Positions 56,339-64,000 of a stretch of 64,000 bases of DNA are shown in pieces. The DNA comes from Acuticoccus kalidii (lineage in GTDB: Bacteria; Pseudomonadota; Alphaproteobacteria; Rhizobiales; Amorphaceae). Positions within the stretch are counted from its first letter, which is position 1. Every line of letters begins with the position of its first letter. The translations under genes and the position numbers were made by a program. The notes beneath the pieces are model-generated. The model worked only from the letters and a program-made list of their open reading frames with translations. It was not told the DNA's origin and did not search any database. The DNA is taken from the NCBI RefSeq assembly GCF_021556395.1, contig NZ_JAKGCS010000036.1:744001-808000 (forward strand), written 5' to 3'.

Positions 56339-57646
56339 TCAGGCTGTGCCGGGCGGCGGCTTTCGATCGGGGCCGCCGGTCGCGACGAGCTGGCGATGGT
56401 TGAGCGTCGAGGCCGCGACCTGCCAGGCGAAGGAGAAGGAGAGGAGTGACTTTTCCTCGATCCGGTCGTTGTCGAGATCGACGATCACCTTCTTGAAGAT
56501 TTCGAAGAGCTGACGGCGGATCGACTCGAACTCCTCGTGCGTGGCCGCGAGCTCGAGGCGGCCGAGAATGTCGACGATTTCGAGATTGTAGTGGTCGGCG
56601 CGGTTCTTACGCGCGTTGGAGAGCCAGATCCGCGCCTGCCAAAGGCCCGACAAAAGCAGCGCGAGCGCCGTCACGCCGAGCGCCATGGGCTCGGCATATT
56701 CGACGATGAAGAGCGGGTCGTCCTGCCGATAATAGAGCTCGGCGCCGGGGTGGATGCCGAAGGCGAGCCGGTCCTGGTCGGTCGGCGCGTCGAAGAAGGC
56801 GGCTTGCGGCAGGAGGCGCACCATCGCCTGCCGATTTTCAAAGAGCGCCCGCGTCAGGGCCTCCACCGTCGCGTCCGAAACGTCCCGGCGCACGGCGAGG
56901 AGGCTCTGCACCGTGACGATCGAGATCGGCGTCGACGGCACGGGTCGCTCGCCGGAATAGGCGCCGACCGGCACGACGCTCGCGCTGAGGGCGGGGTCGA
57001 ACATCGCCATCGCCTCGGCCTGTTCGATCGGAACGAGCTGGGTCGGGGTCGACTTGATGATGTCTTCCATCGTCGTGTTGCCGAGGGCGACCACCATGAA
57101 GAAGGCGTCGATCGACCCGTCGCGGATCGCTTGCGCCTGGGTTTTCAGGTCGCCATGGGTGATGGTCACCTCGTCCGGGTCGATTTCATGATGTTGGAGG
57201 AGACGATCGAACAGGGCGTTCGATCCCGCGCCTTCGGGAAGGAGACCGATCGTGCGCCCGCGCAGATCGTTGACCGATTCGATGCCCGAATCGATCCGCG
57301 CGATCAGGTGAAACGCCTCCGGGAAAAGCCGCGCCACGATCAGCGTGTCGGTGGCGACGGACGTGTCGCTCTGGATGAGGCCGAGCTCGACCTCTCCGGC
57401 GGCCAGACGCTCCGCGTTTTCGCTCGCCCCGGCGGAGGATCGCGGCTCGATCTTGATGACGTTGCCGCGCCCCACCGTCTCCCGCAAGGCGGCCGCGAAA
57501 GCGTCATACGTGCCGCCCGGCGTTCCCGCGCTGATGCGCAGGGTCGCGTTGCCGACCGAGGCCATCTGCCAGATCGCGACCGCGGTGACGGCGATGATGG
57601 CGATGGCGGCGATCGTGGCGATGAGCACTTGGCGTGCGGACGACAT
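56339..57646 (-). CDS. TAXI-type solute-binding protein with two membrane anchors
   Basis: A 435-residue TAXI (TRAP-associated extracytoplasmic immunogenic) protein. An N-terminal membrane helix lies at about residues 6-28 (VLIATIAAIAIIAVTAVAIWQ). The binding domain has the family hallmarks RISAGTPGGTYDAFAAAL and AGEVELGLIQSDTS. A second helix (MALGVTALALLLSGLWQ) near residue 322 is followed by about 95 mostly helical cytoplasmic residues. TAXI proteins normally feed a fused TRAP permease, but none is adjacent. GGGAG six bases before 57646 sets the start. A sensory role rather than transport is possible. Confidence 0.85.
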   Translation of the reverse strand: MSSARQVLIATIAAIAIIAVTAVAIWQMASVGNATLRISAGTPGGTYDAFAAALRETVGRGNVIKIEPRSSAGASENAERLAAGEVELGLIQSDTSVATDTLIVARLFPEAFHLIARIDSGIESVNDLRGRTIGLLPEGAGSNALFDRLLQHHEIDPDEVTITHGDLKTQAQAIRDGSIDAFFMVVALGNTTMEDIIKSTPTQLVPIEQAEAMAMFDPALSASVVPVGAYSGERPVPSTPISIVTVQSLLAVRRDVSDATVEALTRALFENRQAMVRLLPQAAFFDAPTDQDRLAFGIHPGAELYYRQDDPLFIVEYAEPMALGVTALALLLSGLWQARIWLSNARKNRADHYNLEIVDILGRLELAATHEEFESIRRQLFEIFKKVIVDLDNDRIEEKSLLSFSFAWQVAASTLNHRQLVATGGPDRKPPPGTA

Positions 57647-57830
57647 TCCGGCTCCCGGGGGCATAGAGCGACGACGTGAGGGACGAGACTGACCGCATCG
57701 CGAACCGATCAGCAAGTCATTCAGAGACGATGTCGGCCGGTGTGGCGTAATTTTGTTGCGTTGTGGTGGTCGCGGTTGTCGGTCCGCCTTAAGTTGTCGT
57801 GGTGTCCACGACCATAGGGAGAAACGCTCA

Positions 57831-58154
57831 ATGAGCACGGATTACGCGCAAGACGTTCGCAAATACACGTCCAACTGTGATGAGGCATGCGTCGCCGGGC
57901 TCGTGCGGCACCTCGGTATTGCGTTGCAGAATCGCGATTCGGCGTTGGTTTCCTGCTCCGACGAGGGAGAGCGCAACCGCGTTCGGGACAGCTTCCTCAA
58001 AAAGAAGCTCGGCCGCACCGAGGACGATACGACGCTCGACCACGCCGTGATGGAGGTCTGCGAGGCGATGAAGGACACGCGCCAGAAAAGCCGCGTGACG
58101 TTCTACTATCTCCTTGCCGAGAAATACGGCCAGCTCGATCAGTTCCGCGGCTGA
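57831..58154 (+). CDS. DUF2853 family protein
   Basis: A 107-residue cytoplasmic protein of the DUF2853 family. It begins MSTDYAQDVRKYTSNCDEACVAGLVRHLGIALQNRDSALVSCSD, and continues with the conserved RDSFLKKKLGRTEDD. Family members are small, helical, widespread in Proteobacteria and of unknown function. AGGGAG lies eight bases before the ATG at 57831. It is followed 15 bp later by a sugar kinase gene, so co-transcription is likely, without indicating a shared role. Confidence 0.9.
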   Translation: MSTDYAQDVRKYTSNCDEACVAGLVRHLGIALQNRDSALVSCSDEGERNRVRDSFLKKKLGRTEDDTTLDHAVMEVCEAMKDTRQKSRVTFYYLLAEKYGQLDQFRG

Positions 58155-58169
58155 GGCGACGATGACACG

Positions 58170-59099
58170 ATGACGATTCTCGTCTGCGGCGAAGCGCTCT
58201 ATGATGTGTTTGTGGGTGAAGAGTCGCCCGGCGGTTTCGCACTCGATGGGCGGATCGGTGGATCCGCCTTCAACGTCGCAGTCGGGATCGCCCGGCTCGA
58301 TCGGCCGGTCGGTCTCCTCACCGGCATCTCCACCGACGCCCTGGGTGACAAGCTCGTCCGATCGCTGCAGCGCGAGGGCGTCGTCACCGATTACCTGAAG
58401 CGGCCCGATGCGCCGACGACACTCGCCCTCGTCGCGCTCGACGAGGCGGGGGGCGCGCGCTACCAGTTCTACGGCGAGGGTGCGGCCGACCGGCAGGTGA
58501 CGCCGGCCGATCTTCCCGCGCTCCACGGGATCGACGCGCTCGTCTTCGGCTGCTTCTCGCTTCTCACGAAGCCGACCGGGAACAGTTTCCTCACCCTGGC
58601 CGCCGAGGCGGAGGGCGGGCCCCTCGTCGTGCTCGATCCCAATGTGCGGCCGACGGTCGAACCCGATATGCGGGTCTGGCGCGAGCGGGTCGAAGCCTTC
58701 GCCGCCCATGCCGACATCATCAAGGCCAGCAGCGACGACATGAGCGACGTCTATGCCGAGCCGGCGCTCGACGTCGCCGCCCGCTGGATTGCCGCCGGCA
58801 CGCGGATGGTGGTGCTCACCGAGGGCGGCCGCGGGGCGCGCCTCGTCCTGCCGTCCGGCGACCACCATGTCCCCGCCCATGCCACCGATCTCGTCGATAC
58901 GGTCGGCGCGGGCGACAGTTTCCTCGCCGCGCTTCTGACCGGCCTTGCCGAGCGCGGTCTCCTCACCCGCGCGGCGCTCGGCGCGATGGCGCCCGAGCAC
59001 GGCCTCGCCGTGATGCATTTTGCGAGTGCGGCGGCCGCCATCACGTGCAGCCGGCGCGGCGCCGATCTGCCCCGGCGGGCGGAGGTGATGACGGGATGA
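58170..59099 (+). CDS. PfkB-family carbohydrate kinase (fructokinase-like)
   Basis: A 309-residue ribokinase-fold kinase. PfkB signature 1 region is GRIGGSAFNVAVGIARLDRPVGLLTGISTDALGDKL. Signature 2 is DTVGAGDSFLAALL near residues 243-256, with the catalytic aspartate in GAGD. The LDPNVRPT segment in the middle is common in fructokinases. It phosphorylates a sugar with ATP; fructose is the best guess. It lies immediately downstream of the DUF2853 gene. Confidence 0.9.
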   Translation: MTILVCGEALYDVFVGEESPGGFALDGRIGGSAFNVAVGIARLDRPVGLLTGISTDALGDKLVRSLQREGVVTDYLKRPDAPTTLALVALDEAGGARYQFYGEGAADRQVTPADLPALHGIDALVFGCFSLLTKPTGNSFLTLAAEAEGGPLVVLDPNVRPTVEPDMRVWRERVEAFAAHADIIKASSDDMSDVYAEPALDVAARWIAAGTRMVVLTEGGRGARLVLPSGDHHVPAHATDLVDTVGAGDSFLAALLTGLAERGLLTRAALGAMAPEHGLAVMHFASAAAAITCSRRGADLPRRAEVMTG

Positions 59100-59144
59100 A
59101 CCGCCGATCACGCGCCGGCGTGGCGGTCCGGCCGGCTCGCGGGG

Positions 59145-59948
59145 TCAGCCTTCGATCTCGGCGAGGAAGGCGAGCACCACGCGATTGAACGCCTCGGGCG
59201 CTTCGATATTGGACAAATGCCCGGCGTCTTCGATAATCGCGAGCTTCGCGCCGGCGATCCGCGCGACGATCGCCTCCGCGAGGCTCGGCGGCGTCACCCT
59301 GTCGAGCGCGCCCGCGAGCACGAGGGTCGGCACCGCGACGCCCTCGACGAGCGGATCGAGATCCTCCTCCGTCGAGGCTCGGATCGCGGCGAGATAGGGC
59401 GCGGTCCGCAAGGCCTCCATCGAGGCGACCAGTTTGGCGAGGGCTTCCGTGTGCGCCGGATCGCCGATCAGCGTGCGGGCGAGGCGCGGGGCGATATCGG
59501 CGGGTGTCTTACCGGCGAGAAGCGGCTCGGCGCGTTTGGCGATGAACTTCGCCCGATCCTCGGCCGAAAGATGCCGGAACCCCAGATGCGTATCGCACAA
59601 CGTGAGCGAGGCAACGCGCTCCGGCGCGGCGGCGTGAAAGGCGAGCGCGATCCGCCCGCCCATCGACAGCCCGACGAGATGGGCGCGTTCGGCGCCGAAA
59701 TGATCGAGCACCCGAAACAGATCGTCCCGATAGTCGGTGAAGGCGACGGGGCCGGCGGGATCCTCGCTTCCCCCATAGCCCCGCGCATCCCAGGCGACGG
59801 CGTGGAAGTACGCGGCGAAGGCGGGCAGATTATCGTGCCAATTGCTCCGATTTCCGCCGACGCCGTGGAGAAAGACGACGAGTGGTCCGCGCCCCATCTC
59901 GTCGAGCGCGAGGGCGGGGGAGGGGCCGATCCGGGTCGTTGTCCACAT
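59145..59948 (-). CDS. Alpha/beta hydrolase (PcaD-like)
   Basis: A 267-residue alpha/beta-fold hydrolase. The oxyanion segment is FLHGVGGNRSNW, the nucleophile S95 lies in VGLSMGGR, and the aspartate of GALDRVTPPS and histidine of DAGHLSNIEAPE complete the triad. It resembles 3-oxoadipate enol-lactonases but has no other pca genes beside it, so the substrate is open. The ATG at 59948 is chosen; the open frame further upstream to 60146 runs through the antisense of a tRNA gene and is not protein-coding. Confidence 0.88.
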   Translation of the reverse strand: MWTTTRIGPSPALALDEMGRGPLVVFLHGVGGNRSNWHDNLPAFAAYFHAVAWDARGYGGSEDPAGPVAFTDYRDDLFRVLDHFGAERAHLVGLSMGGRIALAFHAAAPERVASLTLCDTHLGFRHLSAEDRAKFIAKRAEPLLAGKTPADIAPRLARTLIGDPAHTEALAKLVASMEALRTAPYLAAIRASTEEDLDPLVEGVAVPTLVLAGALDRVTPPSLAEAIVARIAGAKLAIIEDAGHLSNIEAPEAFNRVVLAFLAEIEG

Positions 59949-60046
59949 GAAGGATTGCCTTTCGCGCGCATCCGCGCATCGAGTGTCGCGACACGCGGCG
60001 AGACGGTTGCCGTCGCCGCCCGAACCGGCTAGATCACCCTCCAGAT

Positions 60047-60121
60047 TGGGGCGTAGCCAAGTGGTAAGGCAGCGGTTTTTGGTACCGCCATGCGCTGGTT
60101 CGAATCCAGCCGCCCCAGCCA
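60047..60121 (+). tRNA. tRNA-Gln (TTG anticodon)
   Basis: A 75-base cloverleaf including an encoded CCA end. The acceptor arms TGGGGCG and CGCCCCA pair fully, the anticodon stem is GCGGT/ACCGC with loop TTTTGGT, and the anticodon TTG is at 60079-60081. The T arm contains GGTTCGAATCC. It reads CAA (and CAG by wobble) glutamine codons. Confidence 0.97.
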
Positions 60122-60484
60122 CCCGGCAAGTGCGCGGCTCATTCACGGGCGCGCCGAACGCCCCTTCGCCTCTTTAGCAGCCGCCGTCACGCGATCAATG
60201 CCCCGCCCAAGCCCTCCGTGGCCGTGGCTCGGCATGATCGAGACGATCGCCGGTGCCGGGTTGACGCATGAGGCGACGACCCGGCCCAGACAGGCGGATC
60301 GTTGGAATGGGCCCCGTGTCGCGCGCGATCCGTCTGCGAAAGGCGACGGACGTCACCCCCAGGATTGGCGCGCCATACCGGGCGGCACGCGCGATCGGCC
60401 CCGGCATCGACCGCCGCGGCGGCTCGACGCGTGGACCGCGCCGGAGCGCGGTCCGTGGTGTGAGGGTCCCGAGGCCGGCCGGCG
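60122..60484. other. tRNA-autotransporter intergenic region (363 bp)
   Basis: No gene is recognised. A perfect 9-bp stem GGACCGCGC/GCGCGGTCC with a CGGA loop lies at 60433-60454, 30 bp beyond the autotransporter stop on the minus strand, and probably serves as its transcription end, although no T run follows. The rest is GC-rich with only Arg-rich chance frames. Confidence 0.5.
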
Positions 60485-63400
60485 TCAGAACCGATAGCCG
60501 AGGCGCAGCGAACCGCCGTGCGACTGAACGTCGTCCGAGAAGGCGCCGTCATATTGGAGCTTCATCTCGAAACCCTCGGTCGGGGCGATATCGATGCCGA
60601 CGCCCAACCGCGCGAACGTGTCGCCGAGCGACGTCTTCGTCTTGAAGGCGTCCATCGTGGGCACACCCTCGAAGCGGGCGTGCGAGGTGAAGGTGTCGTT
60701 GCTGAGGAAGGTCACGCCGGCATTTGCGAAGAGGCGTGCCGGAAGGGCCTCGGTGATGTTCACCTTCGCACCGAGCTCGAGCGAAGGGGTGAAGGCGAAC
60801 AGCGTCTGGTTCTGCCCGTCGACCATGAGATTGAGCGCGCCGGCGCCGGTCTCGTTGTAGTCCTTCTGGTCGATGTTGATGATGTCGAGGTCCATCGCGG
60901 GGCGGAGATAACCCCAGTCGGAGAAGGCGTAGGTGTAGGCGCCGCGGACCCGCCCGAAGACGTAGCTCGAATCGGGATTGCCATCGACGCGATAGGCCGA
61001 GGTGCCGTGCAGCACGGTGCGCTGGCCGTCACCCCAGGTGTAGCCGCCGCCGACCGCCGCGCCGAAGAGGAAGGAGCCGATCTCCTTCTTGACCGAGACG
61101 GCCGCGAAGCCCGTGTCGGTGTCGAGCGATTGGCCGGTTCCGTGGCCGCGATAGTCGCCGCGTTCGTAGCCGATCGTGCCGCCGACGAACCAGGAGTCGG
61201 CGAGCGCGACCTGCGCACCGGCCTGGAAGCCGTAGGTGTCGACGGTGAAGCCGGGGTCGGTGCGCTGGAAACCGCCATGCTCCGCGGTGGCGCCGGTGCC
61301 CGCCATCCAGGCGCACTCGCCCTCGCCGATGAACGCGCCCTCGGTGAAGCCCTCGCAGGTCATCAGCCGCGTCGCCGTCGCGACCGCGCTCATCGGTGCG
61401 CGCGCGACGCCGCCGAGCGCGGTGTGCGAAGCGAACGAGGAGAGCATGTCTTCGAACGTCTCGTCGGTCGCCTGGTGGAAATGGGCGAAAACCTCACCGA
61501 TCAGCGGGCCGCCATCGGCGGGCCGGGTGATGATCGGCGGCGCGGACGACCCGACGCCGCCGGTCTTCGTCCCGCCGCGCTGCGCCAGCGCGTCCCACGC
61601 ATTCTGAAGGCCGTTCGCGACCTCCCGGTGATTGTGCAGGAATGTGTTTCCCGACTCGGCAAAGTTCGCGGATGAGACCGACGAATAGAGCCAGCCGTAT
61701 TGGTCTTGTTGGACCGGCGCCATGGTGAAGACCTTGGACGACTGCACCGTTACCGACGCTCCGTCCGCCATCGTGGCCGGCTTGATGATGTCGAAATTAT
61801 AGTTCGGCGCCAGGTACATCGCGTTGATGCCGACCGACCAGTCGCCCGAGAGGGTGCCGTTGAGGATGATGCTGTCCGTCCCGCCCAACCCGAGCGCGAC
61901 GTCGAAATTCGCGATCATCGCGGCATAGGTGCCGTTACTGGACTGGGCGGTGAGATCGCCGTCGATCTCAGTCTGAAAGATGTTGCCCTTTCCGCCGACA
62001 TCGATCGAGCCGGAGCCCGCGGCGCTCGCCATCACGGTGAGGGTGGCGACGTCGACATCGCCGGTGATGAACGTGCCGCCTTCGTTGACGGTGACGGTGC
62101 CGCTCTTGGCGATCACGTTGCCGGAGAGGGTGCCCGAAACGCCGATCGTGGTCGATCCGTTGGCCTTGCCGGTGGCCGCATAGATCGCGCCGCCATAGCC
62201 GGCCCCGACCGAGCCGCTCACGGTGCCGGTCGAGCCGATCGTGATCGTCGAGGTGGTGTTTTGCACCTGGGTCCAGACCGCCCAGCTCGACGCCGACTTG
62301 GTCTCGACCGATCCGTCGACGGTGACGTTGACGGCCGCCTCGTTGTTGGGCCCGTTGCGGTGGAGAGAGCCGGCATAGGTCGTACCGTTTTTCTCGAAGA
62401 TGCCGCCGCTGCCGGCGACCGACTGAGCGATGATGCCGTGGGCGTATCGGCCCGAGGTCGAGATCGAGCTCTTGGCGTCGACCGACACCGTGACGACGCC
62501 GGAATGCCGCCCGTCGCCGCCGCTATATTTATAGTTCGCCTCATAGTCCGCATAATAGGCGTTGAGCTTCTGGGCGAGGTCCGCGGCGAAGCCGCCGCCG
62601 CCGCCGATCGACTGGGCGATCACGCCCGCCGCCCCGTCGCCAGAGGTGACGATCGAGCCCGAGGTGAGGCTCACGTTGACATCATAACCCGCGCCGCGCT
62701 GCTGATCGGAGACGAACGACACGTTGTCGATGTTTGCGGCGGTGGCCGAGATGAAGCCGCCGCCGCCGGCGATCGACTGCGCGACGATGCCCATCGAGCG
62801 GCTGGCGTTGGTGGCGATCGCCCCGCTGTGCGTCACCGTCACGTCGCCGCCATCGAGATCGTGGAGCGCCTTCTGGTCCGAATTGGAGCCGAGCGTGATG
62901 TCGATGACGTCGGACGCCTGATCGTTGTTGGTCGCCTTCGCGGCGCCGAGCGCGACGATGCCGAGGCCGCCGCCGGCGCCGATCGACTGGGCGAGCACAC
63001 CGTGCGCATCGCCGCCATGGGTCGTCAGTGTCTGATCGCTCGCGATGGTGACGTTGACGGCTCCACCTGTCGCCCCGCCGGAACTCACGCTCTTGGAGCC
63101 GAGCGAGAGCTTCACCTTCGGCACCGCGAAGCCGGAGGAAAGGCCCGTTCCGCCGCCGCCGCCGATCGACTGGGCGACGATCGCGGTGGAGGCGAAGCCA
63201 TATGTGGTGGTCGTACCGCCATAGACGGTGACGGTGCCGCCCGTGCCGCCGTCGCCGCCATTGGCGCCGATCGTCAGGGCGACGTCGGGCGTGTCATCGT
63301 CGCTGGAATCCGAGGAGCTGTCGCTGGATGACTTCGACACCGCGCCGGTGCCGCCGCCGCCGCCGATCGATTGGGCGTGGACGCCATGGGAGAAGGCGCC

Positions 63401-64000
63401 CTTCGTGGTGATGGTGCCGAGCGGGATGGTCGCGCCACTCGCGTCGGTGCCGACATAGATATTGCCGCCATTGCCGCCCGAGCCGCCGGCGCCATTGCCG
63501 ATGGTGATCGTGTGGCTGGTGGTGTCGTCGTCGTCATCATCGTCGCTGGCGAGAACGCGCGCGCGCGCCGCCTCGTCGACATTGTCGTCAGCGTCGTTGT
63601 CGTCGTCGTCGTCCTTCTCCGACTGAAAGACGACGGACGACTTGCCGAGGCCCGCGGCGCCGCCGCCGCCACCGATCGACTGGATGAGAATGCCGTCGGA
63701 GAAATCGCCCGAGGTGGCGATCGTGCCGGAGTTCCAGGCATAGGCGTTCCCGCCGGTGCCGCCGCCGCCGCCATCGCCGCCGAGGCCGACGGTGACGTCC
63801 CAGTCGGCCGAATCGTTCCCCGTGCCGCCGCCACCGGAGCCGCCGCCACCGCCGATCGACTGCACCATCAGCCCGCGTGAGCCATGGCCGGAGGTGACGA
63901 TCGAGCCGGTGCTGCTGACGCCGCCTCGCGCCAGCCCGCCATCGCCGGCGACACCGCCTTTCGCGCCGACATTGAGGTTGAGGCCCACCGATACGGCGTT
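60485..64000 (-). CDS. Autotransporter with Gly-rich repeats (5' part outside window)
   Basis: The frame is open to the window edge, so at least the N-terminal signal peptide is missing; 1171 residues are visible. The passenger holds about eight repeats spaced roughly 50-90 residues apart, each with a QSIGGGGG-like core (variants QSIGAGGG, QSIAGGGG, QSVAGSGG), a beta-solenoid pattern. Asp-rich tracts interrupt it near 63519-63618. The last 300 residues are a type V autotransporter beta-barrel (VGGTIGYERGDYRGHGTG... ending GGSLRLGYRF with terminal Phe). Such proteins expose the passenger on the cell surface, often as adhesins; the role here is unknown. Confidence 0.9.
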   Translation of the reverse strand, partial: NAVSVGLNLNVGAKGGVAGDGGLARGGVSSTGSIVTSGHGSRGLMVQSIGGGGGSGGGGTGNDSADWDVTVGLGGDGGGGGTGGNAYAWNSGTIATSGDFSDGILIQSIGGGGGAAGLGKSSVVFQSEKDDDDDNDADDNVDEAARARVLASDDDDDDDTTSHTITIGNGAGGSGGNGGNIYVGTDASGATIPLGTITTKGAFSHGVHAQSIGGGGGTGAVSKSSSDSSSDSSDDDTPDVALTIGANGGDGGTGGTVTVYGGTTTTYGFASTAIVAQSIGGGGGTGLSSGFAVPKVKLSLGSKSVSSGGATGGAVNVTIASDQTLTTHGGDAHGVLAQSIGAGGGLGIVALGAAKATNNDQASDVIDITLGSNSDQKALHDLDGGDVTVTHSGAIATNASRSMGIVAQSIAGGGGFISATAANIDNVSFVSDQQRGAGYDVNVSLTSGSIVTSGDGAAGVIAQSIGGGGGFAADLAQKLNAYYADYEANYKYSGGDGRHSGVVTVSVDAKSSISTSGRYAHGIIAQSVAGSGGIFEKNGTTYAGSLHRNGPNNEAAVNVTVDGSVETKSASSWAVWTQVQNTTSTITIGSTGTVSGSVGAGYGGAIYAATGKANGSTTIGVSGTLSGNVIAKSGTVTVNEGGTFITGDVDVATLTVMASAAGSGSIDVGGKGNIFQTEIDGDLTAQSSNGTYAAMIANFDVALGLGGTDSIILNGTLSGDWSVGINAMYLAPNYNFDIIKPATMADGASVTVQSSKVFTMAPVQQDQYGWLYSSVSSANFAESGNTFLHNHREVANGLQNAWDALAQRGGTKTGGVGSSAPPIITRPADGGPLIGEVFAHFHQATDETFEDMLSSFASHTALGGVARAPMSAVATATRLMTCEGFTEGAFIGEGECAWMAGTGATAEHGGFQRTDPGFTVDTYGFQAGAQVALADSWFVGGTIGYERGDYRGHGTGQSLDTDTGFAAVSVKKEIGSFLFGAAVGGGYTWGDGQRTVLHGTSAYRVDGNPDSSYVFGRVRGAYTYAFSDWGYLRPAMDLDIINIDQKDYNETGAGALNLMVDGQNQTLFAFTPSLELGAKVNITEALPARLFANAGVTFLSNDTFTSHARFEGVPTMDAFKTKTSLGDTFARLGVGIDIAPTEGFEMKLQYDGAFSDDVQSHGGSLRLGYRF

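Noticed and set aside
59949..60146. N-terminal extension of the alpha/beta hydrolase beginning MNEPRTCRVAGAAGFEPAHGG
   Set aside because: This frame is the antisense of the tRNA-Gln gene; the FEPA-like peptide is a well-known translation artefact of tRNA antisense strands.
63228..63620. CRISPR-like regular repeats near the right end
   Set aside because: The repeats are in frame with the autotransporter, vary in sequence, and are spaced too far apart and irregularly; they encode QSIGGGGG motifs and Asp tracts.

Overview
The window is a chromosomal segment of a high-GC alphaproteobacterium, most likely of the order Hyphomicrobiales (Rhizobiales). The evidence is a CcrM-type adenine methyltransferase, a 180-kDa-class NAD-glutamate dehydrogenase, a Brucella Omp2-like porin, the neighbourhood tkt / DUF4164-like gene / zapA, and the order carA | yqeY-dnaG-rpoD. 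I cannot name the genus from sequence alone. Coding density is high, many genes overlap by 1 or 4 bases (TAATG, TGATG, ATGA, TTGA), and there is no insertion sequence, prophage structural gene, integrase or CRISPR array.

Layout. 0.1-2 kb: metallophosphoesterase coupled to a threonine dehydratase-like enzyme. 2-8.1 kb (minus strand): ccrM and NAD-glutamate dehydrogenase. 8.2-10 kb: a peroxidase-related protein, an unknown membrane/coiled-coil protein and leuD, ended by a bidirectional terminator. 10.1-13.3 kb: transketolase, divergent from a small coiled-coil gene and zapA, both of which seem to use unusual start codons. 13.3-22.7 kb (mostly minus): ettA, greA, carB and carA. The two carbamoyl-phosphate synthase genes are separated by an XRE regulator with an operator array, two tiny overlapping ORFs, a YpfJ-type zinc metallopeptidase and a GNAT acetyltransferase. 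23-27.7 kb: yqeY, dnaG, rpoD with a terminator. 28-33.3 kb: a class III nucleotide cyclase, a serralysin-type RTX metalloprotease, a cupin, an SDR dehydrogenase and a small membrane protein.

33.5-49.6 kb is a seven-gene alpha-glucan/trehalose block: glgE, treS-maltokinase fusion, glgB, glgX, treZ, malQ, treY. Read as a pathway it converts trehalose to maltose, maltose 1-phosphate and branched alpha-glucan (TreS-Mak, GlgE, GlgB), and glucan back to trehalose or oligosaccharides (GlgX, TreY, TreZ, MalQ). No glgC, glgA or glgP is in the block. 50-51.3 kb: a porin with its own terminators. 51.5-56.3 kb: a complete dipeptide/oligopeptide-type ABC importer in one overlapping operon. 56.3-60 kb: an orphan TAXI-type binding protein, a DUF2853 protein, a PfkB sugar kinase and an alpha/beta hydrolase. 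A tRNA-Gln(TTG) follows. The last 3.5 kb is the 3' part of a large autotransporter gene on the minus strand whose start lies outside the window.

The most interesting signal I found is at 19.6 kb: three dyad sites GCGCA-N5-TGCGC whose centres are exactly 31 bp apart, between the XRE gene and two translationally coupled micro-ORFs that lead into a zinc metallopeptidase gene. Most of the rest is recognisable housekeeping and central metabolism.
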